A stretch of DNA of 64,000 nucleotides from assembly GCA_019418225.1 (NCBI GenBank), contig DYCF01000013.1:46874-110873 (forward strand), read 5' to 3'. Source of the DNA: Clostridiales bacterium (GTDB taxonomy: Bacteria > Bacillota > Clostridia > Lachnospirales > Cellulosilyticaceae). The notes beneath the pieces were generated by a model. The model was not told the origin of the DNA. It saw only the letters and a list, made by a program, of their open reading frames with translations, and ran no database searches. Positions 1-8,573 of this stretch are shown piece by piece (position 1 is the stretch's first letter; every line of letters begins with the position of its first letter). The position numbers and the translations under genes were made by a program.

Positions 1-133
1 TATCAATGCCAAATTGACGGTCTAAAGGCACACTTCCTTTTGGTGTACTCATGATGGTTGCCACATTCTGCAAAATTTCGGCTATGCCTGTGGGATAAAA
101 ATTAATTGTGCTTGTATTTGTTACTGTATACAT
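1..133 (-). CDS. Baseplate wedge protein, gp25/gpW-like (partial)
   Basis: This is the first 44 codons of a gene that runs off the left edge of the window. The visible end contains a TPKGSVPLDRQFGID-type stretch, which is typical of the T4 gp25 / P2 gpW baseplate family (usually 100 to 140 residues). These proteins form the inner baseplate and start sheath assembly. The start ATG at 131-133 lies 11 bases after the gpU-like stop. Its place straight after the gpU-like gene suggests that the missing region to the left holds gpJ, gpI and the tail fibres. The family call rests on this short stretch only. Confidence 0.65.
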   Translation of the reverse strand, partial: MYTVTNTSTINFYPTGIAEILQNVATIMSTPKGSVPLDRQFGID

Positions 134-144
134 CTTCTCACCAT

Positions 145-537
145 CTATTTCACATATTCCTTTAACGTCACTGTAATGGCGCCTGATATAACCTTGCCAT
201 TTTTATCAACTTGCTTATACGTCTGCTCCGTTGCCTCTACTGTCCAGCGATAATACCCTAAAGCATCCCCACCAATAACAAGTGGCAAGGCTTCACCTGT
301 ACGCGTCAGTTTCATTAACTTTTCCATATCATAACGGGGATTGCGTCCTAAACTGCTTTCAAATTGCATTAAAAAAGTAATGGTATCTAAATTAGGCCCT
401 AAAAACTCTGACCTAGGCTTTTGCATATGAACTTCATGATATGCCCAGCGTCCGGAGCTACTTCTAACTAAATCTTGAAAGGTATTGATATTTTTATAAG
501 AAACTTTAAATAAAATATCCCCTAATGCACCAATCAT
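145..537 (-). CDS. Tail protein, P2 gpU-like
   Basis: A 130-residue protein with the character of P2 gpU / phage tail protein family members: an N-terminal MIGALGDILF stretch, a mid-region GRWAYHEV stretch and a C-terminal TVTLKEY end. In P2-like phages gpU caps the tail tube or joins it to the baseplate. Its neighbours are the gpV spike gene (11 bases upstream) and the gp25-like gene downstream, all on one strand. The length matches the family. The functional assignment is by motif memory and position, not by alignment. Confidence 0.6.
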   Translation of the reverse strand: MIGALGDILFKVSYKNINTFQDLVRSSSGRWAYHEVHMQKPRSEFLGPNLDTITFLMQFESSLGRNPRYDMEKLMKLTRTGEALPLVIGGDALGYYRWTVEATEQTYKQVDKNGKVISGAITVTLKEYVK

Positions 538-548
538 CTATCTACCTC

Positions 549-1151
549 CTAACATTTACAGTATCCTGGGCACGTAATATTACCCGTTAAGACAATATCC
601 CCACTTAGGACTATTTTTCCTGTAAGTGCAACCTCCCCACTTAAGGTCAAATTACCGGATATATCCCCTGATTCACATGCGATATTTAATGTTTTACTTC
701 CTATGCCAAAAGCTTCCCCTTCAATGGTGGATTGCTTACATGATCCGCTTAATAGGTCACAATTTACATTGACCTTATTGGCAGTCACATCCACTTCCCC
801 ATCTTTTATATCTGCGGTCAGTTTATGTGCTTTTCGATCATAGGCAATAGATGAACCATCTGCAAAAGCATAATAGACGACCTCTGTTTCCTGAATGGGC
901 GGCGGTGCTGAAGGCGTATAAAAACACCCTAAGCAAAAGCCGTCCCCTACGCCTTGTGCCATAAATAGACACACCACATTTTCACCTACATCCGGCATAG
1001 CATAAGCCTTATTTTTAAGGCCTTGTGGAAATAAAACAGGTAAATCGGTGGAGACCATATTGTCCATATCTGCAAAGACAACTTGTACAGTCCCTTTTTG
1101 GGCATTCACACTTGAGACTTTTCCTATACGCACAATCGTTGTTTCTTTCAT
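549..1151 (-). CDS. Baseplate spike protein, gpV-like
   Basis: A 200-residue protein resembling phage baseplate assembly protein V. The N-terminal half is an OB-fold-like region (RIGKVSSVNAQKGTVQVVF). The C-terminal part is a run of short repeats of the form SGxIxLxGxI (about residues 160 to 195), as expected for a trimeric beta-helical membrane-piercing spike. It ends in CPGYCKC; cysteine or histidine tips of such spikes can bind a metal ion, which is inference here. The start abuts the stop of the gpD-like gene, showing tight coupling in the tail operon. Confidence 0.75.
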   Translation of the reverse strand: MKETTIVRIGKVSSVNAQKGTVQVVFADMDNMVSTDLPVLFPQGLKNKAYAMPDVGENVVCLFMAQGVGDGFCLGCFYTPSAPPPIQETEVVYYAFADGSSIAYDRKAHKLTADIKDGEVDVTANKVNVNCDLLSGSCKQSTIEGEAFGIGSKTLNIACESGDISGNLTLSGEVALTGKIVLSGDIVLTGNITCPGYCKC

Positions 1152-2186
1152 CTAATATCCCTCCAAACATTTTGAGATTTCAATATCTGTGGTATAACCA
1201 CCCACAATATGATGCGTTGCTTTATTCACAATGTATTTACCATCAAAGGCATGAAACCCTTTAATTAAAAGTGTGACACCAGCTACTAACTGCACATTAC
1301 CTAAAACAGTAAAACTGCCTGTACACTCTTGCTTATTTTTTTCTCGGAGTTTGCTTTTAGCTAGTTTTAAAGCTTCTTTATAGCTTTTCACCTGTTCATT
1401 CACTTCTAGTACAGGCCCTTGCGCCTTACTTGGATCTTTAAAAGTCGCTTCTATAGTGGTGTTTGTTTGAGCATCTGTATAACGAACATGACAGGCTTTA
1501 TAACCTGTATCATTGGTTTGATGTGTAAAAGTATAACTTATAATATGGGATTTTCCTTTTACCAGCGTTAAGATAGGTGCCTTACATTCATAGGCATATG
1601 CATCAAATATAACAAGTTGCCCAGCTGTTACCTTTAGCGATACACCCGCTTCATTGCACAGCTCTTGTAAAAAGATTAAATCTGGCTGTTTCACCTGATC
1701 TAAGTTTTCATACGTCACATCTTCTTGTACATCAAAAAAGCATTTAAGCCCTCCACGCCTTGCAATTTCACTTGCAATCTTAGAGAGCTTAATCTTTTTC
1801 CAGGACTGCGTTCTGGCTGTTTGTTTGATGCCACCGCTTATGGGGACACTTTGTCCTTTTATTTCTACTGTATCAGGCGGCCCACTTAATGCGATTTCAT
1901 CAATTTCAAATGTACCACAAGGTAAAAGCTGTTTTTCCTTCTTAAGGTTCCAATTTTCTACATAAAAAGAGGCTTCAATCGTATCCCCTTTTGTGGGCAT
2001 CCAATGACTATGCCAAAGCCCTTCCCTATCTTCCAGGGTAAGCTGTAAATCATCTGCAGCACCTGTTGCATTATCTGTATAGCTTAAACCTACTATATAT
2101 TTACGAATATCTTGAGAGATATCTGTTTTTTGATACTTTATGATGAGATGGACACTTCTTGCCATAAAGCTTTCATAATCTTTCAT
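1152..2186 (-). CDS. Late control / baseplate hub protein, gpD-like
   Basis: A 344-residue protein of the P2 gpD / T4 gp27-like hub family. It has an N-terminal beta-rich region (IVGLSYTDNATGAADDLQLTLEDREG) and a later QPDLIFLQELCNEAGVSLKV stretch that is typical of the family. It ends with a region like KYIVNKATHHIVGGYTTDIEI. The hub links the tail tube to the gpV spike. It overlaps the tail X gene by four bases (ATGA-type coupling) and abuts gpV, the usual X-D-V order in contractile tails. An alternative start at the internal ATG (MARSVHL) would shorten it by seven residues. Confidence 0.8.
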   Translation of the reverse strand: MKDYESFMARSVHLIIKYQKTDISQDIRKYIVGLSYTDNATGAADDLQLTLEDREGLWHSHWMPTKGDTIEASFYVENWNLKKEKQLLPCGTFEIDEIALSGPPDTVEIKGQSVPISGGIKQTARTQSWKKIKLSKIASEIARRGGLKCFFDVQEDVTYENLDQVKQPDLIFLQELCNEAGVSLKVTAGQLVIFDAYAYECKAPILTLVKGKSHIISYTFTHQTNDTGYKACHVRYTDAQTNTTIEATFKDPSKAQGPVLEVNEQVKSYKEALKLAKSKLREKNKQECTGSFTVLGNVQLVAGVTLLIKGFHAFDGKYIVNKATHHIVGGYTTDIEISKCLEGY

Positions 2187-2398
2187 AGGCTACTGCTCCT
2201 CTTCCAAGGTGGCAACGTCTTTACAGGCGGTGTTGCTATCTCTGGTATATTGAGTATCACATTGGCTGAAAACACAAGGCATTTTCGATATAGAGGATTT
2301 GCTGCCATGAGTTGATGCATCACATAGGCATTCCCATAAACTTTATAACAAACCATATCCCAGGTATCTCCTTGTTTAGTTGTATAGGTACTAAGCAT
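2183..2398 (-). CDS. Tail protein X with LysM-like fold
   Basis: A 71-residue protein with a single LysM-like domain: TTKQGDTWDMVCYKVYGN followed by LMAANPLY and an ILNIPEI end. This is the pattern of P2 gpX and related tail proteins, which are thought to act near the tail end or baseplate during assembly. It lies between the tape-measure gene, whose last codons it overlaps by eight bases, and the gpD hub gene. Length and position match the family. Confidence 0.8.
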   Translation of the reverse strand: MLSTYTTKQGDTWDMVCYKVYGNAYVMHQLMAANPLYRKCLVFSANVILNIPEIATPPVKTLPPWKRSSSL

Positions 2399-4574
2399 GA
2401 TAATTTAGTCTCCTTTCATTTTGTATGTTTTTACCCAGTGCTTGTAAAAGTTTCTTAATAAGTACTGGCTCATATTTCACTAGCTCTGCTAATATTTCTT
2501 GTACCATGTTTTCATTGCCACTATTTACTGTAATCTGCGGATTAAAAGCAATTTCAACCTTTTGATGATTGTCTGCTTGCAGGTTACTCCCAAATGGGCT
2601 GCCTTTAGGTTGTAATAAGTCCTTGGTCTGCCCATGATTAAATACCTTGTAACCTCTGGCATTCGTGACTAACTCAGCACCTTTTTCACCTGCAATAAAC
2701 GTATCTGGTGTATTAAAACCTGTGGAACCTTTTGCAAACATCGGGATTTTAGGAATGTGCATACTATAAGACTTCCCGCCAAGTCCAGGTACCCAGTCTG
2801 GAATTGTAATATTTATGCCATTGACCTTATCAATCATACTATTAATCAGACTGACAATCGTATTGATCGGTGCTGCGACAATCGCCACAAGTCCGCTAAA
2901 AATACCTTGAAAAATTGTTTTAACCCCTTCCCATGCCTTTTGCCAATTACCTGTAAAGCTGCCTGTAATAAAAGTAATAAGGCCACTAAAAATAGTCTTA
3001 ATGGCAGTCATCATATTTTGGATATTTTGTAGTAAGCCTGCACCTATCGGTAACTTGTTTAAAAAGCTAACTATGCCTTGCCCTATGGATTGAATAAAAC
3101 TACCGATATTTGCAAAAGTACTACGCAGGTTGCTCCATAATTCACTGGCTTTTACTTTGAGGGTGTCCCAGTTTTTATAAAGATAAATACCTGCTGCCAC
3201 AACGGTACCTATTAAAAGACACATCCACCCTAAAGGACTCATATTTAAAACTACATTTAACGCCTGCTGCGCAAGTACCATGCCTTTTGTAACAGCCATA
3301 TAAGTTGCTGTCGCTGCCTTGGCGGCTAATGTTACGGTTTTATAAGCCACTAAACCCGCAACTACACCTGCAATAATCGGGCCTATGGTTTGCCAGTTAT
3401 TGCGGATTAAATGATACACGTCTAAAGTTGCTTCACCTATGACCATAAAGCCTTCTACAACTGCTGGTAAACCTTCACTTTGTAACCAAGCTAAAACTGG
3501 CTTTAAACCCTCAAATACGTGACCGCCAGTAGCCTTTAAATTCGCAAATTGTGTTTTAAGCTGGTCAATGATCCCTTTAAACTTTGTAATTATCGGGGCA
3601 TTTTCACTTACTCTTTGTTTAATATTCTCAAAGGCAGTGACACCCCAAGTTTTTAAGTTCTTAAAACCATTCATTAGCGTTGGCCTAATGCCTGTCACCT
3701 GATTTTTAACAAAATTAATGCCTTGTGCTGCCTTACTTACAAGGCTGCCAAGGCACTCACCAATTTTGATAAATAATCCACTATTTTGTAAGTTCATTAA
3801 AAGATTCCCTAAGTCATTAATATTATTCTTAATCACTTCTAATAAACTGCCCTGCCTAATGGTTCCTTCATTCGTAATCCCTACAATATTGGCAAGTGCC
3901 GTCTTTGTTACACCTGTTACAGTCGACCAGACACCTTTTAAGGTTGTGGCTTGCTTTTCCATACCCCCTTTAAACTTCTCATCCATTAAAGCTAACATCG
4001 CTTCATTAAACTTTTCCTGATTTGTAATCTGGCCACTATTATTCACCACTTGAATCTGCCCCATTTTGTTATAAGCATACTCAACGATATCCGCCTTTTT
4101 AATCCCAAATTCTTTAAGTCTTTCAAGCTCACCTGTTTGGGCATCAATAATCGCTTCTGTTGCCTGAATTAAATCTTTATTGGTGGCACCTGCCATATCA
4201 CCAATCATCGGTAAATAGGTTTTAGCCGCCAGACCCATAGCTTCAAGCCTTGCACTTGCCTCAACCACACTGCCTGTTTCAAAAGGCGTACGATTTGCCA
4301 AGTTAACTGACCAGTTCATAATATCTGCAGCTTTTTCAGCACTTTTTGTAGCCGTTTCAAGCTGCATACGATACCCTTCTAAGTTCATTGCTTCGCTTAA
4401 GCCTGTCCCTAAAGTATTTTTAATACTAAAAGCCGCAGTCAAAGATGCTGCGGCTGTCTTTGCTACCTTCACCATATTATTAATATGTTGTGTAGCGAGA
4501 TTAAAGTTTTTAGCGAAACCACTATTTAATCGGCTATTTAGTGCAAAAGCTACCTGATATGTATTACTTGCCAT
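2391..4574 (-). CDS. Tail tape measure protein
   Basis: A 727-residue protein with a predicted hydrophobic centre (about residues 400 to 465, LIAGVVAGLVAYKT and GWMCLLIGTVVAAGIYLY) and long helical regions, as in phage tape-measure proteins that set tail length. The N-terminal part has a TP901-type stretch (NLANRTPFETGSVVEASARLEAMGL). The C-terminal part has a GFNTPDTFIAGEKGAELV stretch seen in many Firmicute tape measures. It follows directly after the frameshifted tail-chaperone product, sharing one base (TAATG). The gene places the tail at a length typical of myophages; I did not calculate it. Confidence 0.9.
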   Translation of the reverse strand: MASNTYQVAFALNSRLNSGFAKNFNLATQHINNMVKVAKTAAASLTAAFSIKNTLGTGLSEAMNLEGYRMQLETATKSAEKAADIMNWSVNLANRTPFETGSVVEASARLEAMGLAAKTYLPMIGDMAGATNKDLIQATEAIIDAQTGELERLKEFGIKKADIVEYAYNKMGQIQVVNNSGQITNQEKFNEAMLALMDEKFKGGMEKQATTLKGVWSTVTGVTKTALANIVGITNEGTIRQGSLLEVIKNNINDLGNLLMNLQNSGLFIKIGECLGSLVSKAAQGINFVKNQVTGIRPTLMNGFKNLKTWGVTAFENIKQRVSENAPIITKFKGIIDQLKTQFANLKATGGHVFEGLKPVLAWLQSEGLPAVVEGFMVIGEATLDVYHLIRNNWQTIGPIIAGVVAGLVAYKTVTLAAKAATATYMAVTKGMVLAQQALNVVLNMSPLGWMCLLIGTVVAAGIYLYKNWDTLKVKASELWSNLRSTFANIGSFIQSIGQGIVSFLNKLPIGAGLLQNIQNMMTAIKTIFSGLITFITGSFTGNWQKAWEGVKTIFQGIFSGLVAIVAAPINTIVSLINSMIDKVNGINITIPDWVPGLGGKSYSMHIPKIPMFAKGSTGFNTPDTFIAGEKGAELVTNARGYKVFNHGQTKDLLQPKGSPFGSNLQADNHQKVEIAFNPQITVNSGNENMVQEILAELVKYEPVLIKKLLQALGKNIQNERRLNYHA

Positions 4575-4675
4575 TAGTGCTCACCCCTTTCTGCCATAGT
4601 TATAATCCAATTTTCTAATTCACTAAGGGGAATAGATGACCAATATGTCACAGGGGTAAATGTCTCACTGGCCAT
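4574..4675 (-). CDS. Frameshift extension of tail chaperone (gpE'-like)
   Basis: A 33-residue frame beginning MASETFTPVTYW and ending AERGEH, in the -1 frame relative to the upstream tail-chaperone gene. It contains SSIPLSELENW, which resembles the conserved C-terminal extension of P2 gpE+E' and Mu-type chaperones. It most likely appears only as the tail of a fusion made by -1 frameshifting at 4726-4732. Reading from the slip site gives an open frame of 50 codons down to 4574 with no stop, so the fusion would be about 140 residues. The stop overlaps the tape-measure start. Confidence 0.7.
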   Translation of the reverse strand: MASETFTPVTYWSSIPLSELENWIITMAERGEH

Positions 4676-4710
4676 AGTTAATAAAATCTTTCTAAAGTTA
4701 ACCTTAGGAT

Positions 4711-4995
4711 CTATTCCTCTCCGAGTAAAAAATTCTGCACCATAACTGTAATTTTACTAAAGTCTTGAATGCCCAATAGCGGTATCATATCACTCGGCAC
4801 ATTACACGCTTTCGCTGCAAGAACGGCTAAGTACGCCTTACTAAATTCTTTAACTGGGGTTGAGGCAGTTAGCTCAACACCTGTTTCCTTTTCTGCATCT
4901 AGAAAGTCTTGACCTGTTAGCGACTCTAGATTTAATGTAAGATTTTTGATTTCTGTACCATCGTATTGGATGGGCTTTTTTAATGTGATTTGCAT
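4711..4995 (-). CDS. Tail assembly chaperone, gpE/gpG-like
   Basis: A 94-residue protein of the phage tail assembly chaperone type (LKKPIQYDGTEIKNLTLNLESLTG at the start). Such proteins coat the tape measure while the tube polymerises. It is followed by a slippery heptamer near its 3' end and by an extension frame, so two products are expected: this short form and a rarer long form. It normally sits between tail tube and tape measure. Here the DUF4062 cargo gene has been inserted between it and the tube gene. Confidence 0.75.
   Translation of the reverse strand: MQITLKKPIQYDGTEIKNLTLNLESLTGQDFLDAEKETGVELTASTPVKEFSKAYLAVLAAKACNVPSDMIPLLGIQDFSKITVMVQNFLLGEE
4726..4732 (-). other. -1 programmed frameshift slippery site
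   Basis: On the minus strand the zero-frame codons AAT TTT TTA contain the heptamer T TTT TTA, a canonical X XXY YYZ slippery sequence. It lies seven codons before the TAG stop of the tail chaperone gene. A one-base backward slip enters an open frame that continues to the tape-measure start. Position and product match the conserved frameshift between the two tail chaperone genes of double-stranded DNA phages. Confidence 0.8.
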
Positions 4996-5022
4996 TATGT
5001 TCTCCTTTTATATAATATACAA

Positions 5023-5048
5023 AAAGACCTTAACAACTGAAGGTCTTA
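5023..5048 (-). terminator. Terminator of the DUF4062 cargo gene
   Basis: An 8-bp perfect stem AAGACCTT / AAGGTCTT (5024-5031 and 5040-5047) with an 8-base loop, followed on the minus strand by a run of five T. It starts 14 bases after the stop of the DUF4062 gene, inside the tail operon, and would insulate that gene from the chaperone gene downstream. Confidence 0.7.
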
Positions 5049-5061
5049 TAGATATACTTAT

Positions 5062-6246
5062 TTACTCCGCAATTGACCTCAAATCCTTTCTTAGAAATTC
5101 AGGTATTTGACATTGCTCAAATTTTTCTTTTAGATAATCATCTATATCTTGTTTAAAATATGACACTTCCATACCTACAGGCATATCTACTAATGCTTCT
5201 GCAATTATTCTTCTAGTCTCCTGATTCATTGTAATAAATGTATCCCATTCTAACGATAATTCACTTACAACATCAATTGGATATCTGCATATATAGAATG
5301 TATTATCATCTTTTATCAAAGCACATCCTCTATTTATATGACTTATGCGCCCTTTTGCTCGTAGTTGTTCCGTTTCACTAATATCTATTATCTTAACAAT
5401 CCCTTGTTCTTTAAGTAACTCATCCCAGCTTAACTTACTTGTACTAATCTCCTTTAAACCTATAGTTTTTATCCTTTGAATAAATCCAATCATTCGTCTA
5501 TACTTTACTACACCCATAGCTACTTCCTTTGGCTCACTTGAACCAATTGATGTCAATATAGCAGTTTTTAAATCTTCAAATTGATTTGTCAGATTTTCTA
5601 TCTTTTTAGTTTGAGCTTCATTATATCTTTGCTCATTTAATAAACGTTGAAAATAACTAGACCATTGTCTTTTTAATGTGTTCTCTATATCCTCAATTTT
5701 ATTAAAAGTAAATATATTATTTCCAGTAGCTCTTAATCTAACAAAATTTATAAACTCAAATATATATTTTGCTGTTTCCTGCTTTTCAATTGAAGGGAAT
5801 TCAATTTCATTAATTATATTCTTACCTTTATTTTTTTGATATAACTGATGATCATGCCATACTTTCTGTTCTATAAATGTATATATAGGAATTGATTCCT
5901 CTATTGCTTTTAGCACTTCCAGTTGAGTAATAGAAACTTTTTCTTTGGTTTTAAAATTCTCAACACTAATACCTTCTTTTTCTATCCCTTCAAAGTCTAT
6001 CTTATCTAAAGCTTCTGGCACTGCTTGTCCTCCAAAACGTGAACCTATTATTAGAACTAACATATCACAATTTATCACTTCATCAACACAACTAGTATGT
6101 GTATGTGTTCTTGGATCATATAAAATATCATTAAAGTCACTCATCATAGGTTCATATCCTAAAGAATTTAAGAATACTCTTAACTGTGACCTTAAAATAT
6201 TTAAATCATAACAAGTAGACGATACAAAAACCCTTAATCCTGCCAT
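5062..6246 (-). CDS. DUF4062 domain protein, cargo gene in tail operon
   Basis: A 394-residue protein. The first 95 residues are a DUF4062 domain: RVFVSSTCYDL at the start and DMLVLIIGSRFGG at about residues 64 to 76. This fold is related to nucleotide-binding TIR/deoxyribosyltransferase-like domains and often forms the N-terminus of predicted defence or signalling proteins. The rest is helical and charged, with no domain I recognise. The gene splits the conserved tube-chaperone pair, looks more AT-rich than its neighbours, and has its own promoter (6289-6317) and terminator. It is therefore a 'moron' added to the phage. A role in blocking other phages is inference. Confidence 0.75.
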   Translation of the reverse strand: MAGLRVFVSSTCYDLNILRSQLRVFLNSLGYEPMMSDFNDILYDPRTHTHTSCVDEVINCDMLVLIIGSRFGGQAVPEALDKIDFEGIEKEGISVENFKTKEKVSITQLEVLKAIEESIPIYTFIEQKVWHDHQLYQKNKGKNIINEIEFPSIEKQETAKYIFEFINFVRLRATGNNIFTFNKIEDIENTLKRQWSSYFQRLLNEQRYNEAQTKKIENLTNQFEDLKTAILTSIGSSEPKEVAMGVVKYRRMIGFIQRIKTIGLKEISTSKLSWDELLKEQGIVKIIDISETEQLRAKGRISHINRGCALIKDDNTFYICRYPIDVVSELSLEWDTFITMNQETRRIIAEALVDMPVGMEVSYFKQDIDDYLKEKFEQCQIPEFLRKDLRSIAE

Positions 6247-6288
6247 ATTCTATCACACCTCGTAAAATATTCTAAATTTTATAATTTT

Positions 6289-6317
6289 ATTATATTTTAC
6301 TTTTAAACATTTGTCTA
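6289..6317 (-). promoter_or_regulatory. Sigma-A-type promoter of DUF4062 gene
   Basis: On the minus strand TAGACA (6312-6317), a 17-base spacer and TATAAT (6289-6294) form a near-consensus promoter. It lies between the tail tube stop and the DUF4062 start, so that gene can be expressed in the lysogen independently of the late operon. Confidence 0.7.
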
Positions 6318-6331
6318 ATTATCTCTTTATT

Positions 6332-6850
6332 TTATAGTCCTAAATCTTTCCTCACCTCTGCCAAATAATCGCCCCCATTAACAATATAAATATAATTCAA
6401 AGGATCTACCTCAATCGCCACATTCCCATCTACAAGCATCTTATAATACAACACGCTAAATTCATTCCCACTTTCTGTGCTTGCGCCTGTTTCCATTTTA
6501 CCTGGGGTAATCTTTTTAGGAATGGCTCTTACAACATGCTTTACTGCAGATGTTTTTAAAGTACCTGTGGCACTATCGTATTTTTGTTGGGATGCTCTAA
6601 AATCTAGGGCGTGGGCAATAGGTGCAGATAAGGCAACTAAATCTCCTGTAATCGTTCGCCAGTTAACGGTCATACTCATGGCACCTATGTGTCCAAGAAC
6701 TGGCATTTCTACCTCACCTGCTATGCCTGCACCTTTGATAGATTCTGTAAGAGATTCAATATCTGGCAGTTGCACATCTGCAATGCCTAATAGGTCTTTG
6801 CCATCCTTGTAAGCTCTATAGGCAATTAACTTGTCTGGAATTGTACTCAT
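6332..6850 (-). CDS. Major tail tube protein
   Basis: A 172-residue protein of the P2 FII tail tube family: IPDKLIAYRAYKDGKDLLGIADVQLP at the start (read in parts) and a glycine-rich end with KDLGL. It forms the inner tube of the contractile tail. It sits 15 bases downstream of the sheath gene, the standard sheath-tube order. The length matches the family. The next gene downstream would normally be the tail chaperone, but the DUF4062 cargo gene intervenes. Confidence 0.85.
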   Translation of the reverse strand: MSTIPDKLIAYRAYKDGKDLLGIADVQLPDIESLTESIKGAGIAGEVEMPVLGHIGAMSMTVNWRTITGDLVALSAPIAHALDFRASQQKYDSATGTLKTSAVKHVVRAIPKKITPGKMETGASTESGNEFSVLYYKMLVDGNVAIEVDPLNYIYIVNGGDYLAEVRKDLGL

Positions 6851-6865
6851 TTTGTTGTCCTCCTT

Positions 6866-8290
6866 TTATTCAAATAATGCGGCCAAGTATGCTGTATCAT
6901 ACTCTAAGGCAAACTGAATTTCTCTTGCTGGGCTTGGTGGAGTAATGTACACATGGAATTTTATTTTGCCATCCATAATATCTGTTGTAGTGTTTTCTGC
7001 TTCTAAAAACTCTACGCGGCCACCTAATATGTATTCTGCTGCTGTCATCCCATTAAGCCAAATATTTAAGCTATCTACTATGGTATCCACTAACCTTGGT
7101 GTAATTGGACCATCTACCTTTTGCCAAAAACTCTGAATAATCGTTTGTGCTACATAATAAAACATACGCTTCACTGGAATAAAGGCATCTTTAATATCTG
7201 TCACACCTGGATAACATGCGGTACGATTACCCCACAGTTTCCAACCCCCACTAAAATTAATGGCTGTGACAATGCCTTGACCATTTAAATAATTGGCTTG
7301 ATCAATCCCCAGAATAACCTCTTTATTATCCTTTCCGACTAACCCATTTATCTGCAAATTATGATTAGACGGTGAAACATACGGCACGCCATCATTATTG
7401 GCATCCGTTTGACAAATTAAGCCTGCTAGCTGGGTACTCATGTGATAAATATCCTCACCTAAGCGTACCTTTGGCCAGCAAACTATCTGATTTTCATAAA
7501 TGTAGTTATTTTTGTTTTTCCATGCCACAACTTCTGTATATTGGCTAGCTTCTGTTACTGGTACATCCACTAATGCCATACACTTAAAGAAACCATTAAT
7601 CGTTCCCGCCTTACTTGCCATCACTGCTGCCACACTCGGATTTTGACTAAACTTAGGTGCTACTAATTGTCCTGGGACTAATCCAAAACGTGGTAAAACT
7701 TGATGAATAAGTTCTAAGCCTAGTGCTTGTCCCTCTTGACTAATCCCACCTATAATATCATTTGCCGTCACTAAGCTGGCATCTAAATGTGCATAACTCA
7801 CTTTAATGCTACTTCTGCTACCTTCTAGTAAGGTAATCACACATCCTCCTGCATCATTAAAGCTTAATGCATAAGTATCTGCCTCTAATGTTTTACCAGC
7901 TTCATCTTTTACTTTAACACTTTCTAAAAGTACTCCCTCGACTGCAAGAAGTGCTTCATTTTCTGTAACTGATAAAGTTTCCTCTTCAACCGTTACTTTA
8001 TGCTTTTCTTTATCTAATACATTAATAAAAACAACAGGTGCCACACTAAAAAGTGTAAAATGTGATTTCATAAACTCACATAATGTATAACTTTCAAAGT
8101 TACTTAAATACCCTAAGGACTGTACTGCTTCAGCATAGCTATAACATAATACTGGCTCATTGACTTTAGGTGAAGTTGCTAAATGAATCGGTGCTGTCCC
8201 AATTACAACTGGTAAACCGACTAAAGCTTCTACTGGTGGCACGACACTTGTTGGAATTTCACTGGTATATACGCCATGTTGATACGCCAT
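6866..8290 (-). CDS. Tail sheath protein
   Basis: A 474-residue protein of the contractile tail sheath family (P2 FI type). It starts MAYQHGVYTSEIPTSV, has GWKLWGNRTACY and FYYVAQTIIQSFW in the C-terminal domain and a final PAREIQFALEYD stretch, all typical. The sheath contracts to drive the tube through the host envelope, so the phage is a myophage. Its start shares one base with the stop of the upstream small gene. Confidence 0.92.
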   Translation of the reverse strand: MAYQHGVYTSEIPTSVVPPVEALVGLPVVIGTAPIHLATSPKVNEPVLCYSYAEAVQSLGYLSNFESYTLCEFMKSHFTLFSVAPVVFINVLDKEKHKVTVEEETLSVTENEALLAVEGVLLESVKVKDEAGKTLEADTYALSFNDAGGCVITLLEGSRSSIKVSYAHLDASLVTANDIIGGISQEGQALGLELIHQVLPRFGLVPGQLVAPKFSQNPSVAAVMASKAGTINGFFKCMALVDVPVTEASQYTEVVAWKNKNNYIYENQIVCWPKVRLGEDIYHMSTQLAGLICQTDANNDGVPYVSPSNHNLQINGLVGKDNKEVILGIDQANYLNGQGIVTAINFSGGWKLWGNRTACYPGVTDIKDAFIPVKRMFYYVAQTIIQSFWQKVDGPITPRLVDTIVDSLNIWLNGMTAAEYILGGRVEFLEAENTTTDIMDGKIKFHVYITPPSPAREIQFALEYDTAYLAALFE

Positions 8291-8568
8291 TAATTTTGAC
8301 CTCCTTGTAAATAATTTTGTATTTGTAAGTACATCTTCTGCTCATAACTGCCCTTTACTAAAAGCTTTAACCTTGTGCTATTTAGTTTTTCTAAAGGCAC
8401 AATAAGCCGTTCTACTGCTGGGCAACTTGCAATATGAATCTGCATAAATTGAGGAATGCCCATTAAAACAGTAAACTGTGGCATACCTGCTAAATGTGGG
8501 CCACAATACACCATTTTCTTTTCTTCTTCTTGTATCTTTTCTGTTTCCTTTTTCACACGACTTGCCAT
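8290..8568 (-). CDS. Small tail-operon protein, unknown function
   Basis: A 92-residue protein with a charged N-terminus (KKETEKIQEEEKK) and no domain I recognise. It sits between the tail terminator gene and the sheath gene, with a one-base overlap with the sheath start. Small proteins in this slot are common in P2-like clostridial prophages, but I know no fixed function for this one. Confidence 0.6.
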   Translation of the reverse strand: MASRVKKETEKIQEEEKKMVYCGPHLAGMPQFTVLMGIPQFMQIHIASCPAVERLIVPLEKLNSTRLKLLVKGSYEQKMYLQIQNYLQGGQN

Positions 8569-8573
8569 CTTTT

